From positions 1 to 31,310 of the IMG/VR virus record IMGVR_UViG_3300020595_002975: 31,310 bases of DNA. One strand, 5' to 3'. The position numbers were made by a program, and so were the translations under genes. The notes beneath the pieces are model-generated. The model saw only the letters and a list, made by a program, of their open reading frames with translations. It searched no databases and was not told the origin of the DNA. This DNA comes from a virus. Positions 20,914-29,875 of this stretch are shown here, piece by piece. The first letter of the stretch is position 1, and each line of letters begins with the position of its first letter.

Positions 20914-21885
20914 TTGGCTAAAAAAATCCCAAATATAGTTAAGGAGATTCGTTTAAATCCTCCTCAAGAAATCAACTTTGCCTACCAGAAAAACATTTCT
21001 TATTCGCAAATGTCTATATTTCGTAGTTGCCCTCATAGATGGAAATTACAGTATAAAGACAAAATAAAAAGATTTACTTCTTCTATACACACAGTATTTG
21101 GTACTGCTATACATGAAGTAATGCAGCACTATTTAGATGTAATGTATGAAAAAAGTGGGGCGTATGCTGATAGAGAAATAGATATTAAAGAATTATTCCA
21201 TCAAAAATTTATAGAAGAATACCAAACTCAATATAAAAAAAATAATAATGAGCATTTTTCAGACGCTTCTGAGATGAGAGAGTTTTTTGAAGATGGGGTT
21301 AATATATTAGATTGGTTTAAGAAAAAACGTAGTAGATATTTTTCTAAAAAAGGAACATATTTAGTAGGCTGTGAAATACCTATTGTAATAGCGCCAAATA
21401 AAATGTATAATAACGTATTATACATGGGGTATTTAGATGTTGTCACATATAATGAAAATACTAATACCTTTAAGATAATAGACATAAAAACAAGTACCAA
21501 AGGATGGAATGATTATTCTAAAAAAGATGAAAATAAACAATTCCAACTATTATTATATAAACAATATTTTTCAGAACAATATGGTATACCTTTAGATAAT
21601 ATAGAAATTGAATTTTTTATTGTTAAAAGAAAAGTATTAGATATTAATGATGAAAAACTTATGTCACCTTATCAGGCTCATAGAGTACAAACATTTACTC
21701 CACCTAGTGGAAAAATTAAGTTAGGAAGAGCAAAAAAAGCTATGAATAGTTTTATAAATGAATGTTTTAATTCAAATGGAGAAATAAAAGATATAGAATA
21801 TCCTAAGTCTGTTTCTAAATGGAACTGTACTTTTTGTCCTTATAAAGAGGATAAAGAAAATTGTGGGGAAGGTATAATTTACTAA
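20914..21885 (+). CDS. PD-(D/E)XK nuclease with Fe-S cluster (Cas4/RecB-like), TTG start
   Basis: 323 residues. SYSQMSIFRSCPHRWKL (29-45) with Cys39 is the N-terminal cluster motif; TAIHEVMQHYL (64-74) has the catalytic His67. GYLDVV (Asp175) and IIDIKTS (Asp190, Lys192) give D-(D/E)-x-K, FQLLLYKQYF (210-219) is the QxxxY-like helix, and Cys305, Cys308, Cys317 complete a four-Cys Fe-S site. This is the plan of Cas4/AddB nucleases that process DNA ends. The start is TTG (TAATTTGGCT), since the first in-frame ATG would remove Tyr30-Gln32 and part of the first motif. It may replace the T4 gp46/47-type recombination nuclease or process ends for replication. Confidence 0.88.
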   Translation: MAKKIPNIVKEIRLNPPQEINFAYQKNISYSQMSIFRSCPHRWKLQYKDKIKRFTSSIHTVFGTAIHEVMQHYLDVMYEKSGAYADREIDIKELFHQKFIEEYQTQYKKNNNEHFSDASEMREFFEDGVNILDWFKKKRSRYFSKKGTYLVGCEIPIVIAPNKMYNNVLYMGYLDVVTYNENTNTFKIIDIKTSTKGWNDYSKKDENKQFQLLLYKQYFSEQYGIPLDNIEIEFFIVKRKVLDINDEKLMSPYQAHRVQTFTPPSGKIKLGRAKKAMNSFINECFNSNGEIKDIEYPKSVSKWNCTFCPYKEDKENCGEGIIY

Positions 21886-21930
21886 CCTCTGTATATATTT
21901 ATATTAAATAATGTTATTAAAATAAAGATT

Positions 21931-22119
21931 ATGAACGTAAAAAAAGAAATGACACTTACCAGTGTTAAAGTCAAAAGTAATTTGTTTGAAAATTTTAAAA
22001 TTGAATGTGTAAAAAGAAAATTTTCATTTCAAAAACTATCTGATAGAGCTATTTATTTATATCTTACAGATGAAAATTTTAGAAGACAAATTACAAATCA
22101 AACAGACTTAGAACTTTAA
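21931..22119 (+). CDS. Small ribbon-helix-helix-like protein (62 aa)
   Basis: A 62-residue basic protein. TLTSVKVKSNLFENFKIECVKRKF (8-31) looks like a strand followed by a helix, and SFQKLSDRAIYLYLTDENFRRQI (32-54) like the second helix of an RHH/Arc-type DNA-binding fold. Such proteins often act as small repressors. It stands alone after a 45-base gap and before the glycan block, where it might regulate those genes. The fold call is by eye. Confidence 0.6.
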   Translation: MNVKKEMTLTSVKVKSNLFENFKIECVKRKFSFQKLSDRAIYLYLTDENFRRQITNQTDLEL

Positions 22120-22131
22120 ACCTAAAAATTA

Positions 22132-23580
22132 ATGAATAAGAGTTTTAAATATCTTCCAAAAGATAAAAGGAAGAAAATATTATTAATCTGTGATGATATT
22201 AGAGTACATTCTGGAGTTGCAACAGTTGCAAAAGAAATAGTAGTACATACTGCTCATCATTTTAATTGGTGCCAAATAGCAGGTGCTATTAAACACCCAG
22301 AATCAGGAAAAAGATTAGATTTATCCCAAGATACTAATAAAATATCAAAAATTGATGATTCTCATGTATTTTTATACCCCGCCAATGGTTATGGTGATAT
22401 AAAATTAGTTAGAGAAATTATTAATATTGAAAAACCTGATGCTATATTATTAATAACAGACCCTAGATATTTTACTTGGTTATTTAATGCTGAAAACGAA
22501 ATTAGAACAAAAATTCCAATTTCTTATTTAAATATTTGGGATGATTACCCAGCACCCTTGTATAATAAAGCATATTATGAATCTTGTGATTTATTAATGG
22601 GTATATCTAAACAAACTGTTAATATTAATAAAATAGTATTAGGAAAATCTGGAAAAAATAAAATATTTAAATATATCCCACATGGGTTAAATTCTAATGT
22701 TTATAAACCTTTAAAAGAAGGTGATGAAGAATATACTAAAATGTTAGAGTTTAAAAAAAATATATTTAAAGATAAAAACCCTAGTTTTGTAGCATTTTTT
22801 AATTCTAGGAATATTAGAAGAAAACAAATTCCTGATACTATGTTAGCCTTTAGAGGATTCTTAGATACTTTACCTAAAGAAGAATCTAAAAATTGTTATA
22901 TGATATTACATACTGAGGCAGTTACAAATCATGGAACAGATTTAGAAAAAGTTAGAGAATATTTATTTGAAGAAAATTATAAAGATAATATAATATTTTC
23001 TCACTCAAAACTTACTATTAATCAATTAAATTATTATTATAATATAGCAGATGTTCAAATGTTATTAACTTCTAATGAAGGTTGGGGGTTATCATTAACT
23101 GAAGCTATATTAGCAGGAACTCCTATTATAGCTAATGTTACTGGGGGAATGCAAGATCAAATGAGATTTGAAGATAAAAAAGGTAATTGGATTAATTTTG
23201 ATAGTAATTTTCCATCTAATCATAAAGGCACTTATAAAAAACATGGAAAGTGGGCTTTCCCGTGTTATCCAACTTCTAGATCAATACAGGGTTCACCTGC
23301 AACCCCTTATATCTATGATGACAGGTGTAGATGGGAAGATGCTACTGAAAGGTTAGTAGAAGTGTATAAATTAGGAAGAATTAAAAGAAAAAAATTAGGT
23401 CTAAAAGGAAGAAAATGGGCATTGTCTGATGAAGCTGGATTCACACATGAACATCAGGCATATAGAGTAATGGAAGCATTTACAGAATTATTTAGTACTT
23501 GGAAACCTAGAGAAAAATATGAACTAATAAATACCAATGAGTATAAAGGTAAATTTTTAACCCATAAATTGTTATATTAA
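22132..23580 (+). CDS. GT4-type glycosyltransferase
   Basis: 482 residues of a GT-B enzyme. The acceptor half begins with KKILLICDDIRVHSGVATVA; the donor half has SNEGWGLSLTEAILAGTPIIA with the GT4 Glu316-x7-Glu324 pair and VTGGMQDQM. It probably transfers a sugar from a nucleotide donor to a phage or host glycan in the cytosol; no membrane segment is seen. The last residue overlaps the start of a second GT4 by one base. Substrate cannot be told. Confidence 0.88.
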   Translation: MNKSFKYLPKDKRKKILLICDDIRVHSGVATVAKEIVVHTAHHFNWCQIAGAIKHPESGKRLDLSQDTNKISKIDDSHVFLYPANGYGDIKLVREIINIEKPDAILLITDPRYFTWLFNAENEIRTKIPISYLNIWDDYPAPLYNKAYYESCDLLMGISKQTVNINKIVLGKSGKNKIFKYIPHGLNSNVYKPLKEGDEEYTKMLEFKKNIFKDKNPSFVAFFNSRNIRRKQIPDTMLAFRGFLDTLPKEESKNCYMILHTEAVTNHGTDLEKVREYLFEENYKDNIIFSHSKLTINQLNYYYNIADVQMLLTSNEGWGLSLTEAILAGTPIIANVTGGMQDQMRFEDKKGNWINFDSNFPSNHKGTYKKHGKWAFPCYPTSRSIQGSPATPYIYDDRCRWEDATERLVEVYKLGRIKRKKLGLKGRKWALSDEAGFTHEHQAYRVMEAFTELFSTWKPREKYELINTNEYKGKFLTHKLLY

Positions 23581-24869
23581 TGAGTAAACCAAGATTTGTC
23601 ATATCATGTCCCTTTGATACCTATTCAGGATATGGGGCACGTAGTAGAGATTTAGTAAAAGCTATTATTGAATTAGAAAAATATAAAGTAGAACTATTAC
23701 CCCAAAGGTGGGGGGGTACTGCTTGGGGTTTTTGTAACGATCACCCTGAATGGAAGTTTTTAATGGCTCATACTTGCAAACCAGATTGGAATAAAACACA
23801 ACCTGAGATTTGGATGCAAATATCAATTCCTAATGAATTTCAACGTATAGGAAAATATAATATAGGATGTACTGCTGGTATTGAATCTACAATGTGTAAA
23901 GCAGAATGGATTGAAGGGGTTAATAGGATAGATGAAACTTGGGTTTCTTCTAATCATGCTAAAAAAGTATTTGAAAGTACTATATATGATAGAAAAAATA
24001 AAATAACACAACAAGTAGAAGGTAAATTAAAAATTGAAAAACCAATTCATGTTGTATTTGAAGGGGCAAATTTAGATATCTATAAAAAAATTCCTTCATC
24101 AAAAATTAAAAATATTAATTTAGATCAAATAAAAGAATCATTTTGTTTTTTATTTGTAGGACATTGGATGCAAGGAGAATTTGGACATGATAGAAAAAAT
24201 GTATCTTTGTTAATAAAAGCTTTTTTTGAAACATTTAAGAACCAATTAAACCCTCCTGCATTAATATTAAAAGCTTCAAATGGTGTTTCTTCTTATATGA
24301 GTAGAGAAGATTTATTAGATAGAATATTAAAAATCAGAAAAACTGTTAAAGGTAATAAAGCTAGTGTTTATTTATTAAATGGGGATTTAACCGATAGTGA
24401 AATGAATGAGTTATATAATCACCCTAAAGTAAAATCAATGGTAAGTTTAACTAAGGGTGAAGGATTTGGTAGACCTTTATTAGAATTTAGTTTAACAGGA
24501 AAACCTATTATGGTTTCTGGTTGGTCAGGACATACTGATTTTTTACATCCTAAATATAATTTTTTACTTCCTGGAAAATTAGAAAAAATACACCCTAGCG
24601 CTGCTAACCAATGGTTAATAGCAGAATCTAGTTGGTTTAAACCTGATGAACCCCATATTGGTTCTTCATTAAAAGAAATTTTTAAGAATTATAGAAAAGT
24701 ACTTAAGAAAACTACTAAACAAAGCCAACATGCTAAAAATAAATTTAGTTTTAATAAAATGAAAAAGTTAATTAGTAATTTACTTACTTCTAACCTTCCA
24801 TACTTTCCAAAACAAGTAGAACTTAACATACCTAAAATTAGTCTTCCTAAATTAAAAAAAGTAAAATAA
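23580..24869 (+). CDS. Second GT4-type glycosyltransferase
   Basis: 429 residues. The start, PRFVISCPFDTYSGYGARSR, is a Gly-rich acceptor loop. The donor half carries VGHWMQGEFGHDRKN and KGEGFGRPLLEFSLTGKPIMV with Glu294-x7-Glu302, and ends in a basic tail rich in Lys. It overlaps the previous GT4 by one base, so the pair is probably made together. It differs clearly from the first enzyme, so is not a recent duplicate. Similar paired GT4 genes in tailed phages may decorate virion or DNA; which applies is open. Confidence 0.88.
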   Translation: MSKPRFVISCPFDTYSGYGARSRDLVKAIIELEKYKVELLPQRWGGTAWGFCNDHPEWKFLMAHTCKPDWNKTQPEIWMQISIPNEFQRIGKYNIGCTAGIESTMCKAEWIEGVNRIDETWVSSNHAKKVFESTIYDRKNKITQQVEGKLKIEKPIHVVFEGANLDIYKKIPSSKIKNINLDQIKESFCFLFVGHWMQGEFGHDRKNVSLLIKAFFETFKNQLNPPALILKASNGVSSYMSREDLLDRILKIRKTVKGNKASVYLLNGDLTDSEMNELYNHPKVKSMVSLTKGEGFGRPLLEFSLTGKPIMVSGWSGHTDFLHPKYNFLLPGKLEKIHPSAANQWLIAESSWFKPDEPHIGSSLKEIFKNYRKVLKKTTKQSQHAKNKFSFNKMKKLISNLLTSNLPYFPKQVELNIPKISLPKLKKVK

Positions 24870-24870
24870 T

Positions 24871-25314
24871 ATGAATTTTGATACATTAAAAGAATGTTCT
24901 AGATGTGGGTCTGATGCCTGCTATAGTCAAGAAGTAACTAAAGATGTTACTATTGAATTGTGTTATGGTTGTGGGTTTCAATCAAACTCTATTATGGTTA
25001 GTGGAAGTGAATTTCTTATAGAACAAATGGGATTATTACCTGAATTACATAAAGAATTAATGGATGAAGAAGAAGATTCGGGTAAAATTTGGATGCCTAC
25101 TACAATTAATTTAGAAGATAAGGGAATGGTATTCGCTGATGGTACATCAAAAAATAATTGGAGATGGGCTGGAGTTAAAGCTGTCCCTATTAAGGATGAA
25201 GAAAAAGAAAAATATAAAGATAAAAAGTTTAAACCCGATATGTCTACTATACAACATTTTGAAGAACGTGATTTTATGGAAGCTCTTTCTTATATTGGGG
25301 TATTACCTAGTTAA
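24871..25314 (+). CDS. Zinc-ribbon hypothetical protein
   Basis: 147 residues. Cys9-x2-Cys12 and Cys31-x2-Cys34 (CSRCG, CYGCG) form a zinc ribbon, with an extra Cys17. The rest is acidic, with a strand-like middle (WMPTTINLEDKGMVFADG, about 71-88) and a helical end. The zinc ribbon may bind nucleic acid or a protein partner. It sits inside the glycosyltransferase run but shows no sugar-enzyme motif. No family name is offered. Confidence 0.75.
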   Translation: MNFDTLKECSRCGSDACYSQEVTKDVTIELCYGCGFQSNSIMVSGSEFLIEQMGLLPELHKELMDEEEDSGKIWMPTTINLEDKGMVFADGTSKNNWRWAGVKAVPIKDEEKEKYKDKKFKPDMSTIQHFEERDFMEALSYIGVLPS

Positions 25315-25317
25315 ATT

Positions 25318-25947
25318 ATGAAAATAAGTTATGCCGTTACTGTTTGTAATGAATTTATAGAAATTCAAAAATTAGTTAACTTCCTTAGAAAAAATAAAAG
25401 ACAACAAGATGAAGTAGTAATACTTTATGACCAAAAAAATGGAAATGAAGAAATAGCTAGTTGGCTTACTAAACAAAATAAATACCCTAATATTCAGTTT
25501 TGGAGAGGATTAGATTTTAATAATCATTTTGCTGACTGGAAAAACCAACTTACAGAATACTGTAATGGGGATTATATATTTCAAATTGATGCTGATGAAA
25601 TGCCTAATGAATTATTATTAATTAATCTTCCAGTTATATTAGAATGCAACCCTGACAATGAAGTTTATTTAGTACCTAGAGTTAATACCGTAGAAGGATT
25701 AACTCAGGAACATATTACAAAATGGAGATGGAATATAAATGATAAAGGTTGGGTCAATTGGCCTGATTATCAATGGAGAGTATGGAAAAATAAACCTGAA
25801 ATAAAATGGGTTAATAAAGTACATGAAAAATTAGAAGGGTTTAAAACTTATGCTGCTCTACCTCAAGAAGAAGGATTAGCTTTATATCACCCTAAAACAA
25901 TAAACAAACAAGAAAAACAAAATAAATACTACGATACATTAGCATGA
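25318..25947 (+). CDS. GT2-type glycosyltransferase
   Basis: 209 residues of a GT-A fold: KISYAVTVCNEF at the N-terminus and FQIDADEMPNEL with the metal-binding DADE at 91-94 (DxD-type). The chain ends with YQWRVWKNKPEIKWVNKVHEKL, typical of family 2 glycan enzymes that recognise a carrier-bound acceptor. It is short for the family (often 250-300), so it may be minimal. Its stop overlaps the next start by four bases (ATGA). Confidence 0.85.
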   Translation: MKISYAVTVCNEFIEIQKLVNFLRKNKRQQDEVVILYDQKNGNEEIASWLTKQNKYPNIQFWRGLDFNNHFADWKNQLTEYCNGDYIFQIDADEMPNELLLINLPVILECNPDNEVYLVPRVNTVEGLTQEHITKWRWNINDKGWVNWPDYQWRVWKNKPEIKWVNKVHEKLEGFKTYAALPQEEGLALYHPKTINKQEKQNKYYDTLA

Positions 25948-26324
25948 AAAAAACAGCATTACTTCTATTACTATTTACTACTTTAAGCTGGAGTCAAACT
26001 TACAAAGAAGAGGGTATTAACATATCCACTAAAGAAGGAATAACTTCTATATACTTTAAAAACGGAAACTCTGATGGGTTTTACTTAGATGGAGTATTTA
26101 TGGAATCCTATGGGGTATTAAAACTACCAGTAGATCAATTTATACAGTTTATAGAAGACTTATCTAAAATATCTAAAAAATCTGAAGCAAGTTTAGAAAG
26201 AGAACTTTATACATTAAATAAATTTGATTTTTCTGAAAACGAAATATTTTTTAATGTTAAAGATAAGATTGGTACTATTACTAGAAAACAGTTGAAAGAT
26301 TTAATTAAACAAAATAATTTATAA
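25944..26324 (+). CDS. Exported hypothetical protein
   Basis: 126 residues with a clear signal peptide (KKTALLLLLFTTLSWSQ, cleavage after about 18, again the SQ ending of Flavobacteriia). The mature part has strands (ITSIYFKNGNSDGFYLDG) and a Lys/Glu-rich helical end. No Cys is present, so it is not a lipoprotein. Function unknown. It is curious that an exported protein lies within a sugar-enzyme operon; it might modify or shield the host surface after infection. Confidence 0.7.
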   Translation: MKKTALLLLLFTTLSWSQTYKEEGINISTKEGITSIYFKNGNSDGFYLDGVFMESYGVLKLPVDQFIQFIEDLSKISKKSEASLERELYTLNKFDFSENEIFFNVKDKIGTITRKQLKDLIKQNNL

Positions 26325-26326
26325 TT

Positions 26327-27469
26327 ATGAAAAAAATTTGGTACGCTCCCAATAAATTAGAAGCCTATGGGGAAGAAGAAATAAAAGCTGTTGAACAATG
26401 TCTTAGAGATGGATGGTTAGCTGGGTTTGGGCCTCGTTCTATAGAGTTTGAAGAAAAAATTGCTAAAGAATTTGGTAAAAAATATGGAGTATTTGTAAAT
26501 TCAGGTTCTTCTGCTTGTTTACTAGCAATAGCAGCTTTAGATTTACCTAAAGGAAGCAAAATAATAACACCTGCTTTAACTTTTTCAACAACATTAGCTC
26601 CTATTATACAATTAGGATATGAACCTATTTTTATAGATTCTAATTTAACATCTTATGTTCCTGACATTAGTGATATATTAGATGCAATAACACCTGATAC
26701 TAAAGCAATTATGGTTCCTAATTTAATTGGGAATAAACCAGATTGGGATAAATTAAAAAGGTATTTAATAGAAATTAATAGAGAAGATATTTTTATTATT
26801 GAAGATTCAGCAGATACTGTAACTTATACAAAAGAATCAGATGTTTCAACAACAAGTTTTTATGCTTCTCATGTTATTACTGCTGGTGGAATGGGAGGAA
26901 TGGTAATGTTTAATGATAAAAAACATGTAAAAAAAGCATTACAGTATAGAGATTGGGGCCGTATAGGAGATAACAGTGAAAACATGGATGAAAGATTTGC
27001 ACATGATGTTGATGGTTTACCATATGATTACAAATTTTTATATGGTGTATTAGGATATAATATGAAATGTAGTGAAATGAGTGCAGCATTTGGTTTAGTA
27101 CAACTAGAACGTTTTCAAACATTTAAACAAAAACGTAGAGATAATATTGAACGTTATTTAGAAAATCTTAAAGATGTTAAAGAATTAATATTACCTAATG
27201 ATAGTATTAAACCTAATTGGTTAGCAATACCACTTCAAACGGAACGTAGATTAGAATTATTAAATTTTTTAGAAGATAATAATATTCAAACAAGAGTTAC
27301 ATTTGCGGGCAATGTTACTAGACACCCAGTTTATAGAAAATATTTACAAGATTTTAAAAATGCAGACCTAGTAATGAAAAATGGTTTTTTATTAGGTGCT
27401 CATCATGGTATGAATTTAGAAGATGTTGATTATGTTTGTGATAAAATAAAAACTTTTTTTAATAAATGA
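26327..27469 (+). CDS. DegT/DnrJ family sugar dehydratase, ColD/RfbH-like (His for Lys)
   Basis: 380 residues. NSGSSACLLAIAAL (58-71), TPALTFSTTLAPI (81-93), and IEDSAD (158-163) are family motifs. The PLP-anchoring Lys of aminotransferases is replaced by His182 in SFYASHVITAGGMGG, as in ColD and RfbH, which remove the C3 hydroxyl of a 4-keto-6-deoxy sugar using PMP. The length is close to ColD (about 388). With Gmd at 28898 it suggests a path from GDP-mannose to a GDP-3,6-dideoxy sugar such as colitose; the final epimerase/reductase is not seen. A CDP-sugar substrate is also possible. Confidence 0.82.
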   Translation: MKKIWYAPNKLEAYGEEEIKAVEQCLRDGWLAGFGPRSIEFEEKIAKEFGKKYGVFVNSGSSACLLAIAALDLPKGSKIITPALTFSTTLAPIIQLGYEPIFIDSNLTSYVPDISDILDAITPDTKAIMVPNLIGNKPDWDKLKRYLIEINREDIFIIEDSADTVTYTKESDVSTTSFYASHVITAGGMGGMVMFNDKKHVKKALQYRDWGRIGDNSENMDERFAHDVDGLPYDYKFLYGVLGYNMKCSEMSAAFGLVQLERFQTFKQKRRDNIERYLENLKDVKELILPNDSIKPNWLAIPLQTERRLELLNFLEDNNIQTRVTFAGNVTRHPVYRKYLQDFKNADLVMKNGFLLGAHHGMNLEDVDYVCDKIKTFFNK

Positions 27470-27882
27470 TTAAATATTATTCCAAAGTAAACCCTAAAAA
27501 ACTGCTACATATGGTAGTAAGAAAAGAAGATCTAAAACCTGGTAGAAAAGATATAGTTCCAGAAGAACATTTTATACAATGTTCTCATCTTAATATGGAA
27601 AAAGGTAAAACTTTTAAACCTCATAAACATATATTTAAAAACAGAAGAAGAAATGTTATTGCTCAGGAAAGTTGGATAGTAATTCAAGGTAAAGTTAAAT
27701 GTATATTTTATGATTTAGATGATACTATATTAGTAGAACCTATATTAGAACAAGGTGATGCCTCTTTTACATTAGAAGGAGGACATAATTATGAAATCCT
27801 TGAAAATGATACTCTAGTTTATGAATATAAAACAGGGCCGTATGAAGGTCAGGCTTTAGATAAAACATTTATAGATGAATAA
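27466..27882 (+). CDS. Cupin-fold sugar-metabolism protein
   Basis: 138 residues of a single cupin domain. The metal-site pattern is PHKH (His53, His55), Glu68 in QESWIVIQG, and His107 in GGHNYEIL. Cupins of this kind in surface-sugar clusters act as isomerases or epimerases or remain unassigned (WbuC-like). The four-base overlap with the dehydratase and eight-base overlap with the GNAT gene tie it to deoxysugar synthesis. It differs from the cupin at 13283, so is not a copy. Confidence 0.7.
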   Translation: MIKYYSKVNPKKLLHMVVRKEDLKPGRKDIVPEEHFIQCSHLNMEKGKTFKPHKHIFKNRRRNVIAQESWIVIQGKVKCIFYDLDDTILVEPILEQGDASFTLEGGHNYEILENDTLVYEYKTGPYEGQALDKTFIDE

Positions 27883-28300
27883 TATATTGTTTAGACCTGT
27901 TGAAAAAAACGATATAGATGAAGTTTTTTTATTGCTTCAACAAATGACTAAAATTGATTATTCTAATAGAGATAAAGAAAAATGTTGGAATTTATTTTTA
28001 TCTTGTTCATCTGAATCATTAGTTGGGATATATAAGGATAAAGTTATTGCTTATGGTAGTCTAGTATTAGAATATAAAATTAGAGGGGGGATTTCTGGAC
28101 ATATAGAAGACATTGTTGTAAGTGATAAAGTTAGATACAAAAAAATTGGTACTAAATTAATTGAAGAATTAGTTAATATAGGTAATAAAAAAGGATGCTA
28201 CAGAATAACTTTATTTTGTAAAAAATCATTAATTAATTTTTATTCTAAAAATGGGTTTAAAGTAAATAATATTGCAATGAAAAAATTTTTAAATAAATAA
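27875..28300 (+). CDS. GNA1-like glucosamine-6-phosphate N-acetyltransferase
   Basis: 141-residue GNAT protein. GHIEDIVVSDKVRYKKIGTKL (75-95) carries the acetyl-CoA loop (Arg87-x3-Ile-Gly92), and CYRITLFCKKSLINFYSKNGF (108-128) is the GNA1-type end with Tyr/Gly. GNA1 acetylates glucosamine-6-phosphate on the way to UDP-GlcNAc; another amino sugar is possible. It fits among sugar genes and overlaps the cupin. The GNA1 route is more typical of eukaryotes, but similar short GNATs occur in bacterial and phage glycan clusters. Confidence 0.75.
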   Translation: MNNILFRPVEKNDIDEVFLLLQQMTKIDYSNRDKEKCWNLFLSCSSESLVGIYKDKVIAYGSLVLEYKIRGGISGHIEDIVVSDKVRYKKIGTKLIEELVNIGNKKGCYRITLFCKKSLINFYSKNGFKVNNIAMKKFLNK

Positions 28301-28301
28301 A

Positions 28302-28901
28302 ATGAATTTTAATACTGTAACTAAATTTGAAAATAAAATATGTAAATTTTTTAATGCTCCTTATGGTATAGCAGTAGATTGTTGTACTCATGGTATTGAA
28401 TTATGTCTAAGACAACAAGATGTAAAATCAATTACAGTTCCTAAAAGAACATACCTTTCAGTTCCAATGTTAGCTAATAAATTAAATATTGAATTAAAGT
28501 GGAAAGACGATAAATGGGATGAGTTTTATTGGATTGAAGATACTAACATTATAGATGCAGCAGTATTATGGAGAGAAAATTCCTATATACCAGGTACTTT
28601 TATGTGTATTAGCTTTCAATTCCAAAAACATTTGTCTCTTGGTAGGGGGGGTATTATATTAACGGATAATAAAAAAATAGCTGCTGAACTTAAAAAAATG
28701 AGTTATGATGGTAGAATACCAAATATACCTTGGAGAGATCAAGATATAAACGCAATGGGTTATCACTATTATATGCCACCAGAAACAGCACAAAATGGTT
28801 TAAATAAATTAGAAAAAGCAATTAACACACCACCTAAAAAATGGTCTATATATGATTGGCCTGACTTAACAAAAATGGATATATTTAAAAATAGTTTATG
28901 A
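28302..28901 (+). CDS. Half-size DegT-like aminotransferase
   Basis: 199 residues against about 370 for the family. CCTHGIELCL (27-36), the Asp85 region (IIDAAVLW), and SFQFQKHLSLGRGG (104-117) with Lys109 keep the PLP site, and GYHYYMPPETAQNGLNKLE (153-171) matches the GYNYR/aaxGxxQL region. The C-terminal small domain and part of the middle are absent, yet the frame is intact and overlaps gmd (ATGA). It could be a shortened enzyme that needs a partner, for example the 380-residue DegT protein upstream, or a decayed copy. Short forms occur in marine phages, as far as I recall. Confidence 0.7.
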   Translation: MNFNTVTKFENKICKFFNAPYGIAVDCCTHGIELCLRQQDVKSITVPKRTYLSVPMLANKLNIELKWKDDKWDEFYWIEDTNIIDAAVLWRENSYIPGTFMCISFQFQKHLSLGRGGIILTDNKKIAAELKKMSYDGRIPNIPWRDQDINAMGYHYYMPPETAQNGLNKLEKAINTPPKKWSIYDWPDLTKMDIFKNSL

Positions 28902-29875
28902 AAAAAGCATTTATTACTGGAATTGGAGGGCAAGATGGTTCTTATCTAGCAGAATACCTATTAAAATTAGATTATGAAGTTTATGGTATAGTTAGAAGAA
29001 ACTCTACCCCAGAACATCAACAGTCACGATTAGATGGTATTAGAAATAACCCAAAATTGCATGTATCTTACGGTGATTTAAACGATACTCCTGGTATTGA
29101 ACGCCTACTACGAACAATTAATCCTGGTGAGGTATATAACATAGCAGCTCAATCCCATGTTAGGATTAGTTATGAAATTCCTCAATATACAGCACGAACT
29201 AATTCTATTGGAGTTTTAAATATGTTAGAAGCAGTACGTAATAATTGTCCTAATGCTAAATTTTACCAAGCATCGTCATCTGAAATGTTTGGGAGTTCCG
29301 TAGATGAAGATGGTTTTCAAAGAGAAACTACTAAAATGACACCCGTTTCACCTTATGGTTGTGCTAAAGTATTTGGTTATAATATAGTAAGAAATTATCG
29401 AAATGCATATAATTTACATGCTTCAAATGGTATATTGTTTAACCATGAATCACCTCGTAGGGGGTCAAATTTTGTTACTAATAAAGTAGTTAAAGCGGCT
29501 GTTAGAATTAAATTAGGACTTCAAAATGAATTAGAATTAGGAAATTTAGATGCTTATAGAGATTGGGGACATTCAAAAGACTATGTTCGTGCTATGCATT
29601 TAATTTTACAACAACCACATCCTGGAGATTGGGTTGTAGCAACAGGAGAAACTCGTTCAGTAAGGGATATGTGTGGTTATGTTTTTTCTCAATTAAATTT
29701 AGATTATAAAAAATTTGTAGTTCAAAATCAAAAATTCTTACGTCCTGAAGAGTTAAAATATTTAAAAGGAGATTCAACTAAAATTAGAGAATTAGGGTGG
29801 AAACCTGAATATACTTTTGAAAGTATGATGGATGAAATGATTAATTATTGGATGGAAATATATAAAAATGACTAA
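28898..29875 (+). CDS. gmd: GDP-mannose 4,6-dehydratase
   Basis: 325 residues of the extended SDR family. TGIGGQDGSYLAEYLL (7-22) is the NADP loop of Gmd, followed by GIVRR (30-34) and NIAAQSHV. The catalytic groups are Ser127-Ser128-Glu129 (SSSEMFG) and Tyr153/Lys157 (SPYGCAK). NHESPRRG (about 188-195) is the Gmd substrate segment. It makes GDP-4-keto-6-deoxymannose, the precursor of GDP-fucose, rhamnose and colitose. It is a little short for the family (about 345-370). It precedes a fucosyltransferase gene (eight-base overlap), so a GDP-deoxysugar is its probable product use. Confidence 0.96.
   Translation: MKKAFITGIGGQDGSYLAEYLLKLDYEVYGIVRRNSTPEHQQSRLDGIRNNPKLHVSYGDLNDTPGIERLLRTINPGEVYNIAAQSHVRISYEIPQYTARTNSIGVLNMLEAVRNNCPNAKFYQASSSEMFGSSVDEDGFQRETTKMTPVSPYGCAKVFGYNIVRNYRNAYNLHASNGILFNHESPRRGSNFVTNKVVKAAVRIKLGLQNELELGNLDAYRDWGHSKDYVRAMHLILQQPHPGDWVVATGETRSVRDMCGYVFSQLNLDYKKFVVQNQKFLRPEELKYLKGDSTKIRELGWKPEYTFESMMDEMINYWMEIYKND

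Noticed and set aside
20914-21885. CRISPR-associated Cas4
   Set aside because: No repeat array or other cas gene is present; the nuclease sits among replication genes.
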